Shown here piece by piece: positions 14,110 through 22,237 of a stretch of DNA of 64,000 bases. The notes beneath the pieces are model-generated. The model was not told where the DNA came from and did no database searches. It saw nothing but the letters and a program-made list of their open reading frames with translations. Source of the stretch: Pseudomonas frederiksbergensis (lineage in GTDB: Bacteria > Pseudomonadota > Gammaproteobacteria > Pseudomonadales > Pseudomonadaceae); assembly GCF_001874645.1 (NCBI RefSeq), contig NZ_CP017886.1, positions 4,516,501 to 4,580,500 of the forward strand, read 5' to 3'. Made by a program: the position numbers and the translations under genes. Positions within the stretch are counted from its first letter, which is position 1; each line of letters starts with the position of its first letter.

Positions 14110-14498
14110 TCAGGCCGCCAGCTCAACCTTCACCGGTGGCCACTCCGTAAACCCAACCTTCGGAGCCTTCGTCTTCGGGTTGATGATCGGCTCGCCCTGG
14201 GCGTCGACCAGCACTGCCTTGGCCCTGATGTGCATATCGCGACACTTCAGGGTCTTGCGGGCCAACTCAATGAACTGCTGGGCGTACTGTGGCGCGTCGA
14301 ATAGCGGGCTGAGCTGCCTCACCTTGCCCCCCCCATGATCTGATCGGCGCGCTGGCCGACCTTGTAGAGCCAATCATCAACCGACAACTCGATGTACTGG
14401 CCAATATTCTTCGGATCAGGCCGGGTGGTTTTGACTGTCCTCTTGGCTTCAGTCATGGCGACATCACGGGTCATTCCGAATACGGCAAACGTGCTCAT
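14110..14498 (-). CDS. Phage protein split by a G8 tract (frameshift)
   Basis: Two frames together make one plausible 129-residue protein. The first (ATG at 14498, MSTFAVFGMTRDVAMTEAKR) stops at 14319-14321 after 59 codons. The second carries RQLSPLFDAPQYAQQFIELA through to VKVELAA. They meet at eight consecutive G on the minus strand (14327-14334). A -1 slip there joins them in frame. Intact fusions of these two halves are what I recall from Pseudomonas phages. It is either a sequencing or replication indel, a pseudogene, or programmed slippage. Confidence 0.6.
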
Positions 14499-14522
14499 GG
14501 GTTATCTCCAGTCAGGAGCCTG

Positions 14523-14599
14523 CCTCGCCGGCTGGCGTGATTTGAGTTTGTGGGCTATTGGTTGATGTCCCGGCATGGGGCCGGATCAAGGAGAGCGAG
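14523..14599. repeat. 77-bp divergent leader repeat, copy B
   Basis: Same length and layout as 13700-13776, differing at roughly 11 positions. A shorter relative is at 14840-14887 (CCGGCATGGGGCAGGATCAA and AGGAGA). Confidence 0.75.
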
Positions 14600-14812
14600 A
14601 TGACAGATGAAGAAGTCGCGTACAGACAGGCGTGCATAGCTTTCATGGCTGAAGCAATGAAGGCAGGTGTCGACACCGACGAGATCCTAGAGCGGGCGAA
14701 GGCTGGCCTCCTGGGTAATGCAATTTACCGCTGGGTCCAACATCCTCACGTGACGAATTCGATCAGGGCTTTGGACGAGTTTCACGCTGGCGCGCTAACA
14801 GCTTTGGCGTAA
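14600..14812 (+). CDS. Hypothetical protein (70 aa), + strand cassette
   Basis: Begins MTDEEVAYRQACIAFMAEAM, acidic and helical. The ATG at 14600 follows AAGGAGAGCGAG from leader repeat copy B; the longer frame from 14558 would start within the leader. No family recognised. Confidence 0.58.
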   Translation: MTDEEVAYRQACIAFMAEAMKAGVDTDEILERAKAGLLGNAIYRWVQHPHVTNSIRALDEFHAGALTALA

Positions 14813-14893
14813 GTCAGGCTGTAATTGCTATTGACGTGGCGGCTCGGGCTATAGGCGGTGACCGGCATGGGGCAGGATCAAGGAGAAGTACTT

Positions 14894-15106
14894 TTGAATA
14901 TTCATGATTACTACGAGCAAATTCGCCGTTTTAACGATGAGCTGGAGGCCAAGAACAAGGTAGTTGCCGACTTTATGGCCAGCAACCCAGACCTTGGGGA
15001 TGACGATGTATATCAAAGGTTTTGGGTGCTACAGAACCAAGCAACAGACGCATATAAAGAAGGTTGGGAGTTCCAGGAGAACAATCGCGGGGAAGTTACC
15101 CAGTAG
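14894..15106 (+). CDS. Hypothetical protein (70 aa), TTG start
   Basis: Product NIHDYYEQIRRFNDELEAKN onward, acidic and helical, ending NRGEVTQ. TTG at 14894 is chosen because AAGGAGAAG lies 7 bases upstream, matching the two sister cassettes; the in-frame ATG at 14858 falls inside the leader. No family recognised. Confidence 0.5.
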   Translation: MNIHDYYEQIRRFNDELEAKNKVVADFMASNPDLGDDDVYQRFWVLQNQATDAYKEGWEFQENNRGEVTQ

Positions 15107-15174
15107 GACTGACGCCAACCTTTTTATCTAGTCAGGCGCCGCCCTCAGTCCAGAGTGCGGCGTTGAGGCGAATG

Positions 15175-16182
15175 TCAGGCGGCAGCGCGCTTGAGCTGAT
15201 CGGTGAGTTGGGTTGGCAGACCACGCAACATCAGCGTGCCGCCGTCTGCATCGAACTCGATCTTGGAGCCGAGCAGGTGCTGCTCGAAGCTGATCGACAG
15301 GCCCTCGGCGCGACCGGTGAAGCGCCTGAATTTGTTCAGGGTCTTCTTGTCGGCGGGGATGGTGGGTGACAGGCCGTAGTCTTTGTTGCGGATGAAGTCG
15401 GCGAACGCCTTCGGCTGATCTTCGTCAATCAGTTCCGACAGCTCATCCAGGGTGATGGGCTCGCCGATCTTGGACTGGGCCATGGAGTAGCTGACCAACG
15501 CGTGAGTCTTCTCGCGGGCCGACTCTTCCCCCAGGTCTTCTCTTTCCACGAAGTCGCTGAACGCCTTGAGCAGGGTTCGAGTTTCGCCCGGGCCGTCTAC
15601 GCCTTCTTGGCAGCCGATGAAGTCTCGGAAGTAATCGCTCGCTTTGCGGCCATTCTTGCCCTTAATGAACGATATGTACTGCCGTGACGCCGGGTTACTC
15701 TTCCACTCGCTGAGGTTGATTCGGGCGGCCAGATGGATGTGATCCAGATCCAGGCGTCGAACTGGCCGCAGCGTCAGTACGTCGGTCATCACAACCGCTT
15801 CGGTTTCCTGCATCAGGCCAATGATCAAGTAGTCGGTCATGCCTTGCCGGTAGTGGCAGAACAGGGCATTGCCGCCGACCGAAAGGTTCGACTCTTCCAT
15901 CAGCTTCGTCAGATGCTCGACGGCGTTGTCGCTGAAGGAAACGAAGCCATCGTTGCCGGCCAGGTATTTGCTGAGCCATCCACTGAAGGGAAAGGCGCCA
16001 GATTCGGCATGAAAGAACCCCCAGGCCTTGCCGGCCTTGGCGTTGTAGCTTTCGTTGAACTGGTTGATCAGCTCGTCGCGGGCTTGGCTCTCGACCAATT
16101 CGGCACCGCTGTAGTGCAGGACAGCTGGGCTGCCGTCGGGCTTCTTGTCGATCTTATGGATGATGCTGTGGAGAACAGGCAT
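15175..16182 (-). CDS. Nucleoid-associated protein YejK/NdpA family
   Basis: Full-length 335-residue relative of the 37-kDa nucleoid-associated protein YejK. Family traits include the early [48 protein letters not shown] and the late [20 protein letters not shown] followed by [20 protein letters not shown]. Host YejK binds DNA and associates with topoisomerase IV. A phage copy may compact phage DNA or modulate host chromosome structure. It reads leftward in the early operon; ATG at 16182. Confidence 0.87.
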   Translation of the reverse strand: MPVLHSIIHKIDKKPDGSPAVLHYSGAELVESQARDELINQFNESYNAKAGKAWGFFHAESGAFPFSGWLSKYLAGNDGFVSFSDNAVEHLTKLMEESNLSVGGNALFCHYRQGMTDYLIIGLMQETEAVVMTDVLTLRPVRRLDLDHIHLAARINLSEWKSNPASRQYISFIKGKNGRKASDYFRDFIGCQEGVDGPGETRTLLKAFSDFVEREDLGEESAREKTHALVSYSMAQSKIGEPITLDELSELIDEDQPKAFADFIRNKDYGLSPTIPADKKTLNKFRRFTGRAEGLSISFEQHLLGSKIEFDADGGTLMLRGLPTQLTDQLKRAAA

Positions 16183-16304
16183 TGCGATTACCTCGGGTAG
16201 GCGCCGCCCTCCGTGACCGGATGCGACAGCGGGGTGGGTGGTGTATTCCTGGTTGGTCTAAGCTTTGGGCTAAATCTCAATGGCCGCTGCTCGAAGGGAC
16301 TCAT

Positions 16305-16508
16305 ATGAAATTCAATATCATTACCTTGGGCCTGCTCGCTGTTCTGGCGGGCTGCACAACCGCTGGCCCATATGTCACCAACATCTCAAGTGACGGGCGT
16401 AATGGTCTAAATATTGAGAAGTGCGCTGTGAAGATGAATGCTTTCATGGGGACTGTTAGCACCACTGAATGCACGACCCAGAATTTGCAGCTCAGTCGAG
16501 GTAACTGA
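16305..16508 (+). CDS. Small lipoprotein (67 aa)
   Basis: MKFNIITLGLLAVLAGCTTA is a signal peptide with lipobox LAGC (Cys17), followed by about 50 polar residues. GAAGGGA precedes the ATG at 16305. It reads against the operon with its own spacer, like a lysogenic-conversion cassette. Likely envelope-localised; family not recognised. Confidence 0.6.
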   Translation: MKFNIITLGLLAVLAGCTTAGPYVTNISSDGRNGLNIEKCAVKMNAFMGTVSTTECTTQNLQLSRGN

Positions 16509-16524
16509 TTGCAGGTGTGGCAGC

Positions 16525-17016
16525 TCAGGGCGCGAAGTGCTCGTCACCTGGGTCTTTGCGTAATTCGCGCAGGCTTTCATTCAAGAAAGTGCGCGACACG
16601 TTTTCGCTAAATACGATTTCGTGTCGCGGAATATGCAGATACCTGGCAGAGCCCTCCGGCCCGGCCGCATGAGCGCACAGAATCAGCAACTTAATCACAT
16701 GCTTTTGGCTGGCCCCGTGTAGGCTCTCGGCGATCTCATTCAGCCGGTCGAGAACGCCAGGCCTGACGTGATGCCGGATCAATCCAGGTGGTGACGACGG
16801 AAGCTCAACTGCGGCCTGCGATAGAGCCGCAACCGGGTCAGCATTCAAGATCAGCAGTTGCAACGCTTCGCCTGCTTCCTCGATCTCGTTCCAGAGCATT
16901 AGATCGGCCAGCATCTGCGTGATGCCGTCGCGCACTTTGTGGCGCAACTCCACTTCCTGCTTCGCCTTCCGCTTCAATGCCGCCTTGGCAGATCGCGTCC
17001 TTCCATCCACTGCCAT
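16525..17016 (-). CDS. Hypothetical phage protein (163 aa) containing a dyad element
   Basis: Begins MAVDGRTRSAKAALKRKAKQ with a basic helical N-terminus, which may bind nucleic acid, and GGAAGAGG lies before the ATG. The C-terminal part (HEIVFSENVSRTFLNE) is encoded by dyad element copy 1 (16592-16628). Function unknown; lies next to the recombination genes. Confidence 0.65.
   Translation of the reverse strand: MAVDGRTRSAKAALKRKAKQEVELRHKVRDGITQMLADLMLWNEIEEAGEALQLLILNADPVAALSQAAVELPSSPPGLIRHHVRPGVLDRLNEIAESLHGASQKHVIKLLILCAHAAGPEGSARYLHIPRHEIVFSENVSRTFLNESLRELRKDPGDEHFAP
16592..16628 (-). repeat. CGCGACACG dyad element, copy 1
   Basis: Arms CGCGACACG and CGTGTCGCG separated by 19 AT-rich bases, inside coding sequence. 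On the minus strand its right half (GCGAAAACGTGTCGCG) matches copies at 26310, 33359 and 57449. Confidence 0.8.
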
Positions 17017-17103
17017 GGCCTACCTCTTCCATTCCGCTGGCCGGCATCGCGAGCCACGTTTGTCTTTTGCGTTGCTGCGGGCGAGTTTTGAACCTGTTCA
17101 TGA

Positions 17104-17766
17104 TCACGCACCTAACCGATAGGCTTGCGCGCGAGCTTTGTCTGCGACTTCATCAACCATGCGATTCAGTTCCAGGTTGAACTGGACCAGCTCTTTGTGC
17201 AGGTTGGCGATGTAGTCTTCGTCGCGGTGAATCGTCTCGATGTAGAGCTGACACTCTTCATCTTGGCGAGAATCGAACGACAGAAAGTCCCACCATTTCC
17301 GCCCCGTAACGAACATGCAGCCCTGAACCTGCGGCATGTGTTCCTCAGGCATGCCTTCGAGCCACGTCTTGACGTGTATTGCCTCGTTGAAAGGGCATTT
17401 CGATTCGGTTCCCCCGTCATCGTTGATCAGGCCGTCTGGCGAGCAGCCGAGCCAGTCGTACTTCGGGTGGACGATGAACTCTGACGGTATGACGATGTTG
17501 CCGGTCAACATCTCGTAGGCGTCCTGAGCCTTCTGTTCTTCGGTGTGACCCCACTTCATGGAAGCACTGCTGACGTTGTGCTTGGACTTCTTTGCCAGTC
17601 GCTCGAAGCACAGTTCGCGCATGTATGAGGTGCGCGCCCCCATAGGCTCGCGCTTCCCATTTTTGTCAGGCTTCCCCCAGGCGATCACATCTTTAAACCG
17701 GCTGGCTGTGACTCGGCCAGATCGGTCTGCATGCCACTTTTCAGTGCCCTGAAGTTCTGTTCTCAC
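17104..17766 (-). CDS. YqaJ/lambda-exonuclease-family recombinase
   Basis: A 220-residue 5'-3' exonuclease of the YqaJ/lambda Exo fold that resects double-strand ends for RecT annealing. Visible active-site elements are the GxxxE-type SSASMKWGHTEEQKAQ, the acidic YDWLGCSPDGLI (Asp) and ESKCPF (Glu-x-Lys). GTG start at 17766 overlaps the recT stop codon by one base, giving coupling. The pair forms the phage's RecET/Red-like module. Confidence 0.88.
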   Translation of the reverse strand: MRTELQGTEKWHADRSGRVTASRFKDVIAWGKPDKNGKREPMGARTSYMRELCFERLAKKSKHNVSSASMKWGHTEEQKAQDAYEMLTGNIVIPSEFIVHPKYDWLGCSPDGLINDDGGTESKCPFNEAIHVKTWLEGMPEEHMPQVQGCMFVTGRKWWDFLSFDSRQDEECQLYIETIHRDEDYIANLHKELVQFNLELNRMVDEVADKARAQAYRLGA

Positions 17767-18776
17767 TATGCCGCTTCCTCGGCCTGATTCAGGTCGTCGT
17801 TGGCGCGGGCCATATCGGTAAAGTCGGCATCAACGGTCGCCGCCATGTTCTTGAGCGCTTCATGGCATTCCAGGCCGATTGCAGCGCGCTGCTTAGGCTT
17901 GAGACCTGCCCAGGCTGTCGCATAGGCTTCGATGTCCTGACGCTTTGCGACGACCAAAAGGTCTGCGAATACCCCGTCGATTTCCGGCGACGGGGATTTC
18001 GGGCCGAACGACACACCAGTAGCAGCAGCGGTGTTTGAAGCCTGCTTCGCAGGAGTGATATCGATTTCGCCGCCGTATGAGTCTTCGAATTCATCGGGTG
18101 TATAGACGCCGAGGATGACGTCAGGGCAAAAGAGTCGCGCCCATTTTTTTGTCACCAGGTAAGCAATCTGCTGCTTGGGGTCTTCCGCCCAAAGCGTAGA
18201 GTTCCGCGTGCGGACCTGGGTGAGCAGAAGTTCCAGAATGCGTGGCTCGTCTTCGCCTTTGAAGGTTGCCCAGACTTTGATCCCGAGACCTTTCTCGTCG
18301 TCAAAGCTCCAGGCCGGAACCCGGTACTTTTTGAACTCGCCAGTATCCTCGTCCTTCTTGGTCTTGCTGGTGACTTCGCGCATCTTCCCGATGACGTTTT
18401 CCCAGGTGCCGAACCACTCGAAATTCAAGCGGCCTTTGACTGGTGCCTTGGCGGTGATCACTGCGTTGACGAGCTGCGCCTCATAGCTCAATGCACCGCC
18501 GTTGACGATGAATGTCTTCTGCGCAACAGCGAATGGGTTCATCTGCCACTGCATTGCTTGTAGAACTACCGCCATGCAGTCAGCTTGATTACCCTTCAGA
18601 TGCTTGGGGACTGTTGTCACGCCCTTCGACATCATCAGCGCGAGGTCGCTCATCGACTTCATGGTGCCTGGATCAAGTATGAGCGCTGCAGCGTTGTGCG
18701 ATGGATCGTGGTATGTGGCGAGGCCGGTTTGTGCTTGAGTGTCTGAATCGGACATTGCGTTCTCCGTGGCCGACAA
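17766..18776 (-). CDS. recT: RecT-family single-strand annealing protein
   Basis: 336-residue annealing protein. The core LMMSKGVTTVPKHLKGNQAD, AMQWQMNPFAVAQKTFIVNG and LSYEAQLVNAVI segments (about residues 48-115) are typical of RecT, followed by WAEDPKQQIAYLVTKKWARL. It would load on ssDNA made by the adjacent exonuclease and anneal homologous strands for phage recombination and repair. C-terminal acidic tail. Confidence 0.92.
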   Translation of the reverse strand: MSATENAMSDSDTQAQTGLATYHDPSHNAAALILDPGTMKSMSDLALMMSKGVTTVPKHLKGNQADCMAVVLQAMQWQMNPFAVAQKTFIVNGGALSYEAQLVNAVITAKAPVKGRLNFEWFGTWENVIGKMREVTSKTKKDEDTGEFKKYRVPAWSFDDEKGLGIKVWATFKGEDEPRILELLLTQVRTRNSTLWAEDPKQQIAYLVTKKWARLFCPDVILGVYTPDEFEDSYGGEIDITPAKQASNTAAATGVSFGPKSPSPEIDGVFADLLVVAKRQDIEAYATAWAGLKPKQRAAIGLECHEALKNMAATVDADFTDMARANDDLNQAEEAA

Positions 18777-18808
18777 GGAGTGGGTCGACCTTTAGATGGA
18801 AAGGGTGG

Positions 18809-19975
18809 TTAGAAGCGGATGGCACGAAGCCAGGCGCGAGCGGTATCGATACTCACGTCGAAGCCCAGGGCGACAACCTCGACGATGTCGTCAACCGATG
18901 GGGCGGTCGTAGTCACGTCGTCGGATTCAGCAGCGTCTGCATGTGCGCTGATAGGTGCGACTTCGATCTTCTCTGCGACCTGAGGCGAATCCGCAGGAGT
19001 GACCGGAGCGGGTGCGGCAGCCTGGGCGCGCAGACGGACCAATTCTTCCTGGTCCCGCTGATACTGGGCGTCGCGTTCGCGTTGCTGGCGCTGTTGCTCT
19101 TCCTGCTGCTCACGCTGTTGGCGTTGCTGTGCTTCCATGTCGCGGCGCTGCTGGTCCAGATGGTCCTGCTGCTTCTTCAAACGCTGGCGGTCTTCCTCGG
19201 CTCGTTGCTTGCGCAGCTCCTCGGCTTCAGCGTCGGCAATACGTTGCTTTTCGCGCAGTTCGTCGAGTTCTTTCTGCTGGGCCAGCAGCTTGGCGGCAGC
19301 CTCTTCTCGTTCAACGGCAGACTTATGTAGCGCTTCAAGCTGCTCAATTGCGTTGTCGCGAGCGATGGTGCCTTCAGCTTCGAACTCGGCATATTCTTCG
19401 GGCGGGATCAGCGACTCCTTAACGCCTTGCAGAATCTTTGCGACATCGGCCGCGCTACGGTTTGCATATGCGGCAGCTACAGAGCTGAAGCGGGTGATTT
19501 TTGCCCGGGTGGCTTCGACACGCTCAGCCTCGACACGATCGCGCTCGGCCTTGGCGTCAGCTACGCGTTTTTCCTCGGCCTTAATTGCTTCGTCGACAGG
19601 CGTTTCAATTGCCAGCACACGATCTTTCAGCGCCTCGCCAAACTCCTTAACTTGGTTGACGCGAGCCTGGGCATCTTTGACTTTCTGTTGATAGGGAACG
19701 AGCGCTGTCTTGGTGGTGTTCGCCAGGGCATAACGCACATCGCGGATATCGACGCGAACTTCCTTCGCATTCGCCAAACCTTCGCTGGTCGAGCAGTCAA
19801 CGACCAGCTTCGCGTAAGTGGTCTCCAGACGAGCGATCTGTTCTTCGTGTGGGCGATATTCGGCGATGTCGGTGACGGCTACCGCAGGGGCTACAGCGTT
19901 AGATTTTCGCGCATCGCCGGTTTCGTTCATTTCGAGCGATTCTTGTGCGAGTGCTTGTTTGGTATTTGCGGACAT
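18809..19975 (-). CDS. Long coiled-coil protein (DUF1351-like), recombination module
   Basis: 388 residues. After a 40-residue polar N-terminus there is a helical region (RLETTYAKLVVDC through DRVLAIETPVDEAIKAEEKR), then a highly charged Q/R/E-rich coiled coil (about 225-320) and a Pro/Ala-rich linker with a short C-terminal domain. Its position upstream of recT and the order of helical segments resemble DUF1351 proteins found beside RecT; that call is tentative. Role unknown. Confidence 0.6.
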   Translation of the reverse strand: MSANTKQALAQESLEMNETGDARKSNAVAPAVAVTDIAEYRPHEEQIARLETTYAKLVVDCSTSEGLANAKEVRVDIRDVRYALANTTKTALVPYQQKVKDAQARVNQVKEFGEALKDRVLAIETPVDEAIKAEEKRVADAKAERDRVEAERVEATRAKITRFSSVAAAYANRSAADVAKILQGVKESLIPPEEYAEFEAEGTIARDNAIEQLEALHKSAVEREEAAAKLLAQQKELDELREKQRIADAEAEELRKQRAEEDRQRLKKQQDHLDQQRRDMEAQQRQQREQQEEQQRQQRERDAQYQRDQEELVRLRAQAAAPAPVTPADSPQVAEKIEVAPISAHADAAESDDVTTTAPSVDDIVEVVALGFDVSIDTARAWLRAIRF

Positions 19976-20077
19976 GACAATTCCTTGCCGCGCGGTGCGC
20001 AGCCTTGAAAGGAGTGAGAGTTATTGGGTGACGTGGTCAGCGAGAGCGCTAAGCAGCACCAAGAACGCAAATGATGG

Positions 20078-20311
20078 TCATGCTGCGGCTCCTTGCTTGA
20101 TCGATTCGTTGTAGGTGGCGTAGATCTCGTCGATGCGGGCTCTGTAGCGCCGGTGCTCGTTGTTGTCGATAACGCGCAACAAGTAGGCCAGGGTGATGAC
20201 CGACGTTGCCGCCGAGCTGGCGTTTGGCTTGCCGAGGTCGCGGATCATGTTGCCAATCTCGCCCTCGATCCAGGTGATCGCGGTTTGATGGTTGCGTTGT
20301 TGGATGTTCAC
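20078..20311 (-). CDS. Hypothetical protein (77 aa)
   Basis: Begins MNIQQRNHQTAITWIEGEIG; mostly helical. The ATG overlaps the upstream gene stop (ATGA). No family recognised. Confidence 0.6.
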   Translation of the reverse strand: MNIQQRNHQTAITWIEGEIGNMIRDLGKPNASSAATSVITLAYLLRVIDNNEHRRYRARIDEIYATYNESIKQGAAA

Positions 20312-20541
20312 TCCGTGCCTCCTACTGGTGGGCAGATCACCTCCATCTGCGTCATGGCTAAACCAATACGGCGCTTGAGGCTGATGCGGTCTGCTGCTTC
20401 CTGCTCGCGTCTGGCAGCGAGATCTGCTTCATTGTCGTAGTCGTGCGCAATCTCAGCGAGGGTGGCTCGCGGCTTACCCCAATCATCGAGGCGCTTATCC
20501 CACTCACGGGCCTGGGCACTGTCTGCGTAGCTGGTTGCCAT
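20308..20541 (-). CDS. Hypothetical protein (77 aa)
   Basis: Begins MATSYADSAQAREWDKRLDD; charged, helical, with QEAADRISLKRRIGL. Translationally coupled to the next gene. No family recognised. Confidence 0.6.
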   Translation of the reverse strand: MATSYADSAQAREWDKRLDDWGKPRATLAEIAHDYDNEADLAARREQEAADRISLKRRIGLAMTQMEVICPPVGGTE

Positions 20542-20546
20542 CGCAG

Positions 20547-20795
20547 CTACTCCTTTTCCTCAAGCTGGCGCGCCAGGGCGCATGCTTCATTGTGATTGCG
20601 GCGAAAGCCCCGGACCTTGCCGGTGCGACTGTCCACCACATGGAAGAAAGCTTTACCCGCCATCCTCACTACGAAGCGCGGCGGTGCGCCAGGCACCGGT
20701 TGGCCGATCAACTCGTAGAAGTCGGCGATCGCGATATGTGAGCGTTGACGCAGTGCCTTGCGAACATCGTTTGCGAGCTGAATGGCTGGGTGCAT
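20547..20795 (-). CDS. Hypothetical phage protein (82 aa)
   Basis: Begins MHPAIQLANDVRKALRQRSH. The ATG at 20795 follows GGAGG by 6 bases; a second ATG 12 bases upstream overlaps that site. Contains the compact segment PRFVVRMAGKAFFHVVDSRT. Function unknown; first gene after the terminator at 20896. Confidence 0.65.
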   Translation of the reverse strand: MHPAIQLANDVRKALRQRSHIAIADFYELIGQPVPGAPPRFVVRMAGKAFFHVVDSRTGKVRGFRRNHNEACALARQLEEKE

Positions 20796-20895
20796 GGTTG
20801 CCTCCATAGTGGTGCTGCGTGTATTCGTCAGCACTCGGGCTGCCTGCTGGTTGCCGATGGGCGCAGGGGAGAGTGCTGACGGATAAAGGCAGGCG

Positions 20896-20921
20896 TAAAA
20901 AAGCCCGATCGGAACCGGGCT
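20896..20921 (-). terminator. Intrinsic terminator in the left operon
   Basis: AGCCCG/CGGGCT stem followed on the minus strand by TTTTTTA. It lies at the end of the noncoding block 20932-21381 and would stop leftward transcripts unless antiterminated. Confidence 0.75.
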
Positions 20922-20931
20922 GTTGTTGTGC

Positions 20932-21381
20932 GCCACACAGACCTCCCTATGTGAGCGCCTCCCAGGCCCGCTACTGGCGACGGCCTGGGTTTGAATCATC
21001 AGCGGTGACCTGTAACTCTGGGTGGCCTACCGATTTCTCGGCCGGTGCGCGGTAACACCGTTGGCCCAGATGTCCGCTGCCTGTCAGGGTGTTGGGCGCA
21101 GCCTTCAGGCTTACTGCGCCACGCAGGTGGATCGCTTACTGGTGCATGGGTGCAAATCCTCCGTGCTGGGTAAGTTGATGAGTGCAGGTGGCCGGTATAA
21201 GCTGGGGATTCGTCCGCATTGGAGAGAGCCGGAGTGCTGTAGGGGTGCGCATCACCTAGGATTGCCCGTGACCACCAGCGCTGTACACGGGCGCTTCGCC
21301 CGACTCTCTCCGATGCGGCCTGGTGCTGGGGAGGACCAGGTGCTCGGGCAGTTAGCGTCAGGCTGACGCGGCGCTGGTTGT
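20932..21381 (-). ncRNA. Candidate structured noncoding RNA region
   Basis: No convincing gene in 450 bp. It contains a long imperfect inverted repeat (about 21213-21231 with 21301-21320, around 18 of 20 positions) enclosing a perfect GCCCGTG/CACGGGC hairpin, and ends leftward at a U-tract terminator. This is the form of a leftward structured transcript. No RNA family is recognised, and a leader or decayed gene is possible. Confidence 0.4.
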
Positions 21382-22161
21382 TCAGTCGTCGAAGCCGTAA
21401 GACAGCTCGTCCTCTTCGCAGTCGATCAGCAGTGTCGCGTTGCCGAAGTACAGCGAGGCCAGCATCCGTTCCCACTTGGTGCGAACCTTCATGCTGACGG
21501 CAATTTTCTTCTCGTCGAGCTTCGCGCCAATTACCTCACCGAACTCAACCCGCGGCTGGAAGCGGTCGCCGGTTTCGCGTTCACCTTTGACCATGACGTG
21601 CAGTGAGTGCTTGAGCTCGTGGTCGCTGCGACGCGTGTCGCGGAAGCTGTATCGGTTCCCACCCTCGGGCTGAGGGTCGAAATGGATTTGGTAGAACTTG
21701 CAGCGACCGCTTTCGCTTTCGGCGATCCGGATTTCCGGAGCGCTCCAACGCTCTTCGGCCGCCTCCTCCTTGTGTTCTTCGATGAATGCTTCCAGCAGCG
21801 CCCTCAGCGAGACCTCGGCGGTAAGCAAGCCCTCACCGGTCAGCACTTCGGTAATGGATTCGTCGGCCTGCTTAAGGATGGCCGATTCCATGCCGGCAGC
21901 TTCCCAGCGCTCGCGCAGGGCGTTGGCGATCATGGCGTTGTAGCGCTGAAGCTCGAACGCGTCGGATACGTTGGCGGGAAAGGCCTCCTTCACGGCGGCT
22001 TTGATCGATTCGCCGATGGTGCCGTACGAACGGAAAGCGTCTTCGACTACGCTCTTGAACATCTTGTCGATGCCTTCGTCGATAAGCTCACGCGGACGGT
22101 CGGATGCGGCATAGGCGGTGACGCGCTCAGCCAGCAGCGCTTGAAGTGTTTGCTCGCTCAT
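21382..22161 (-). CDS. Hypothetical phage protein (259 aa)
   Basis: Begins MSEQTLQALLAERVTAYAAS. The N-terminal half is helical and acidic; the C-terminal half carries FDPQPEGGNRYSFRDTRRSD and KVRTKWERMLASLYFGNATL and ends in the acidic EEDELSYGFDD. No family recognised. CGGAGCA precedes the ATG at 22161. Second gene from pL. Confidence 0.65.
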   Translation of the reverse strand: MSEQTLQALLAERVTAYAASDRPRELIDEGIDKMFKSVVEDAFRSYGTIGESIKAAVKEAFPANVSDAFELQRYNAMIANALRERWEAAGMESAILKQADESITEVLTGEGLLTAEVSLRALLEAFIEEHKEEAAEERWSAPEIRIAESESGRCKFYQIHFDPQPEGGNRYSFRDTRRSDHELKHSLHVMVKGERETGDRFQPRVEFGEVIGAKLDEKKIAVSMKVRTKWERMLASLYFGNATLLIDCEEDELSYGFDD

Positions 22162-22237
22162 TTGGTGCTCCGTGCATGTTCGTTGATTTCCCGTCTGGTC
22201 CTGCTTCCAAGACCAGCTAGTGAAATCTGTGTTTCGG

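Noticed and set aside
13700..14599. CRISPR-like or transposon terminal repeats
   Set aside because: Only two to three copies, spaced by genes, without spacers or transposase; they are leader modules.
16838..17107. 89-codon minus frame overlapping the 163-aa gene
   Set aside because: Lies mostly in another frame of a better-supported gene with a good ribosome site; no coherent motifs.
20999..21475. 158-codon minus frame over the noncoding block
   Set aside because: Composition (Arg, Pro, Thr rich) is not protein-like, and it overlaps the 3' end of the 259-aa gene; a structured RNA explains the region better.
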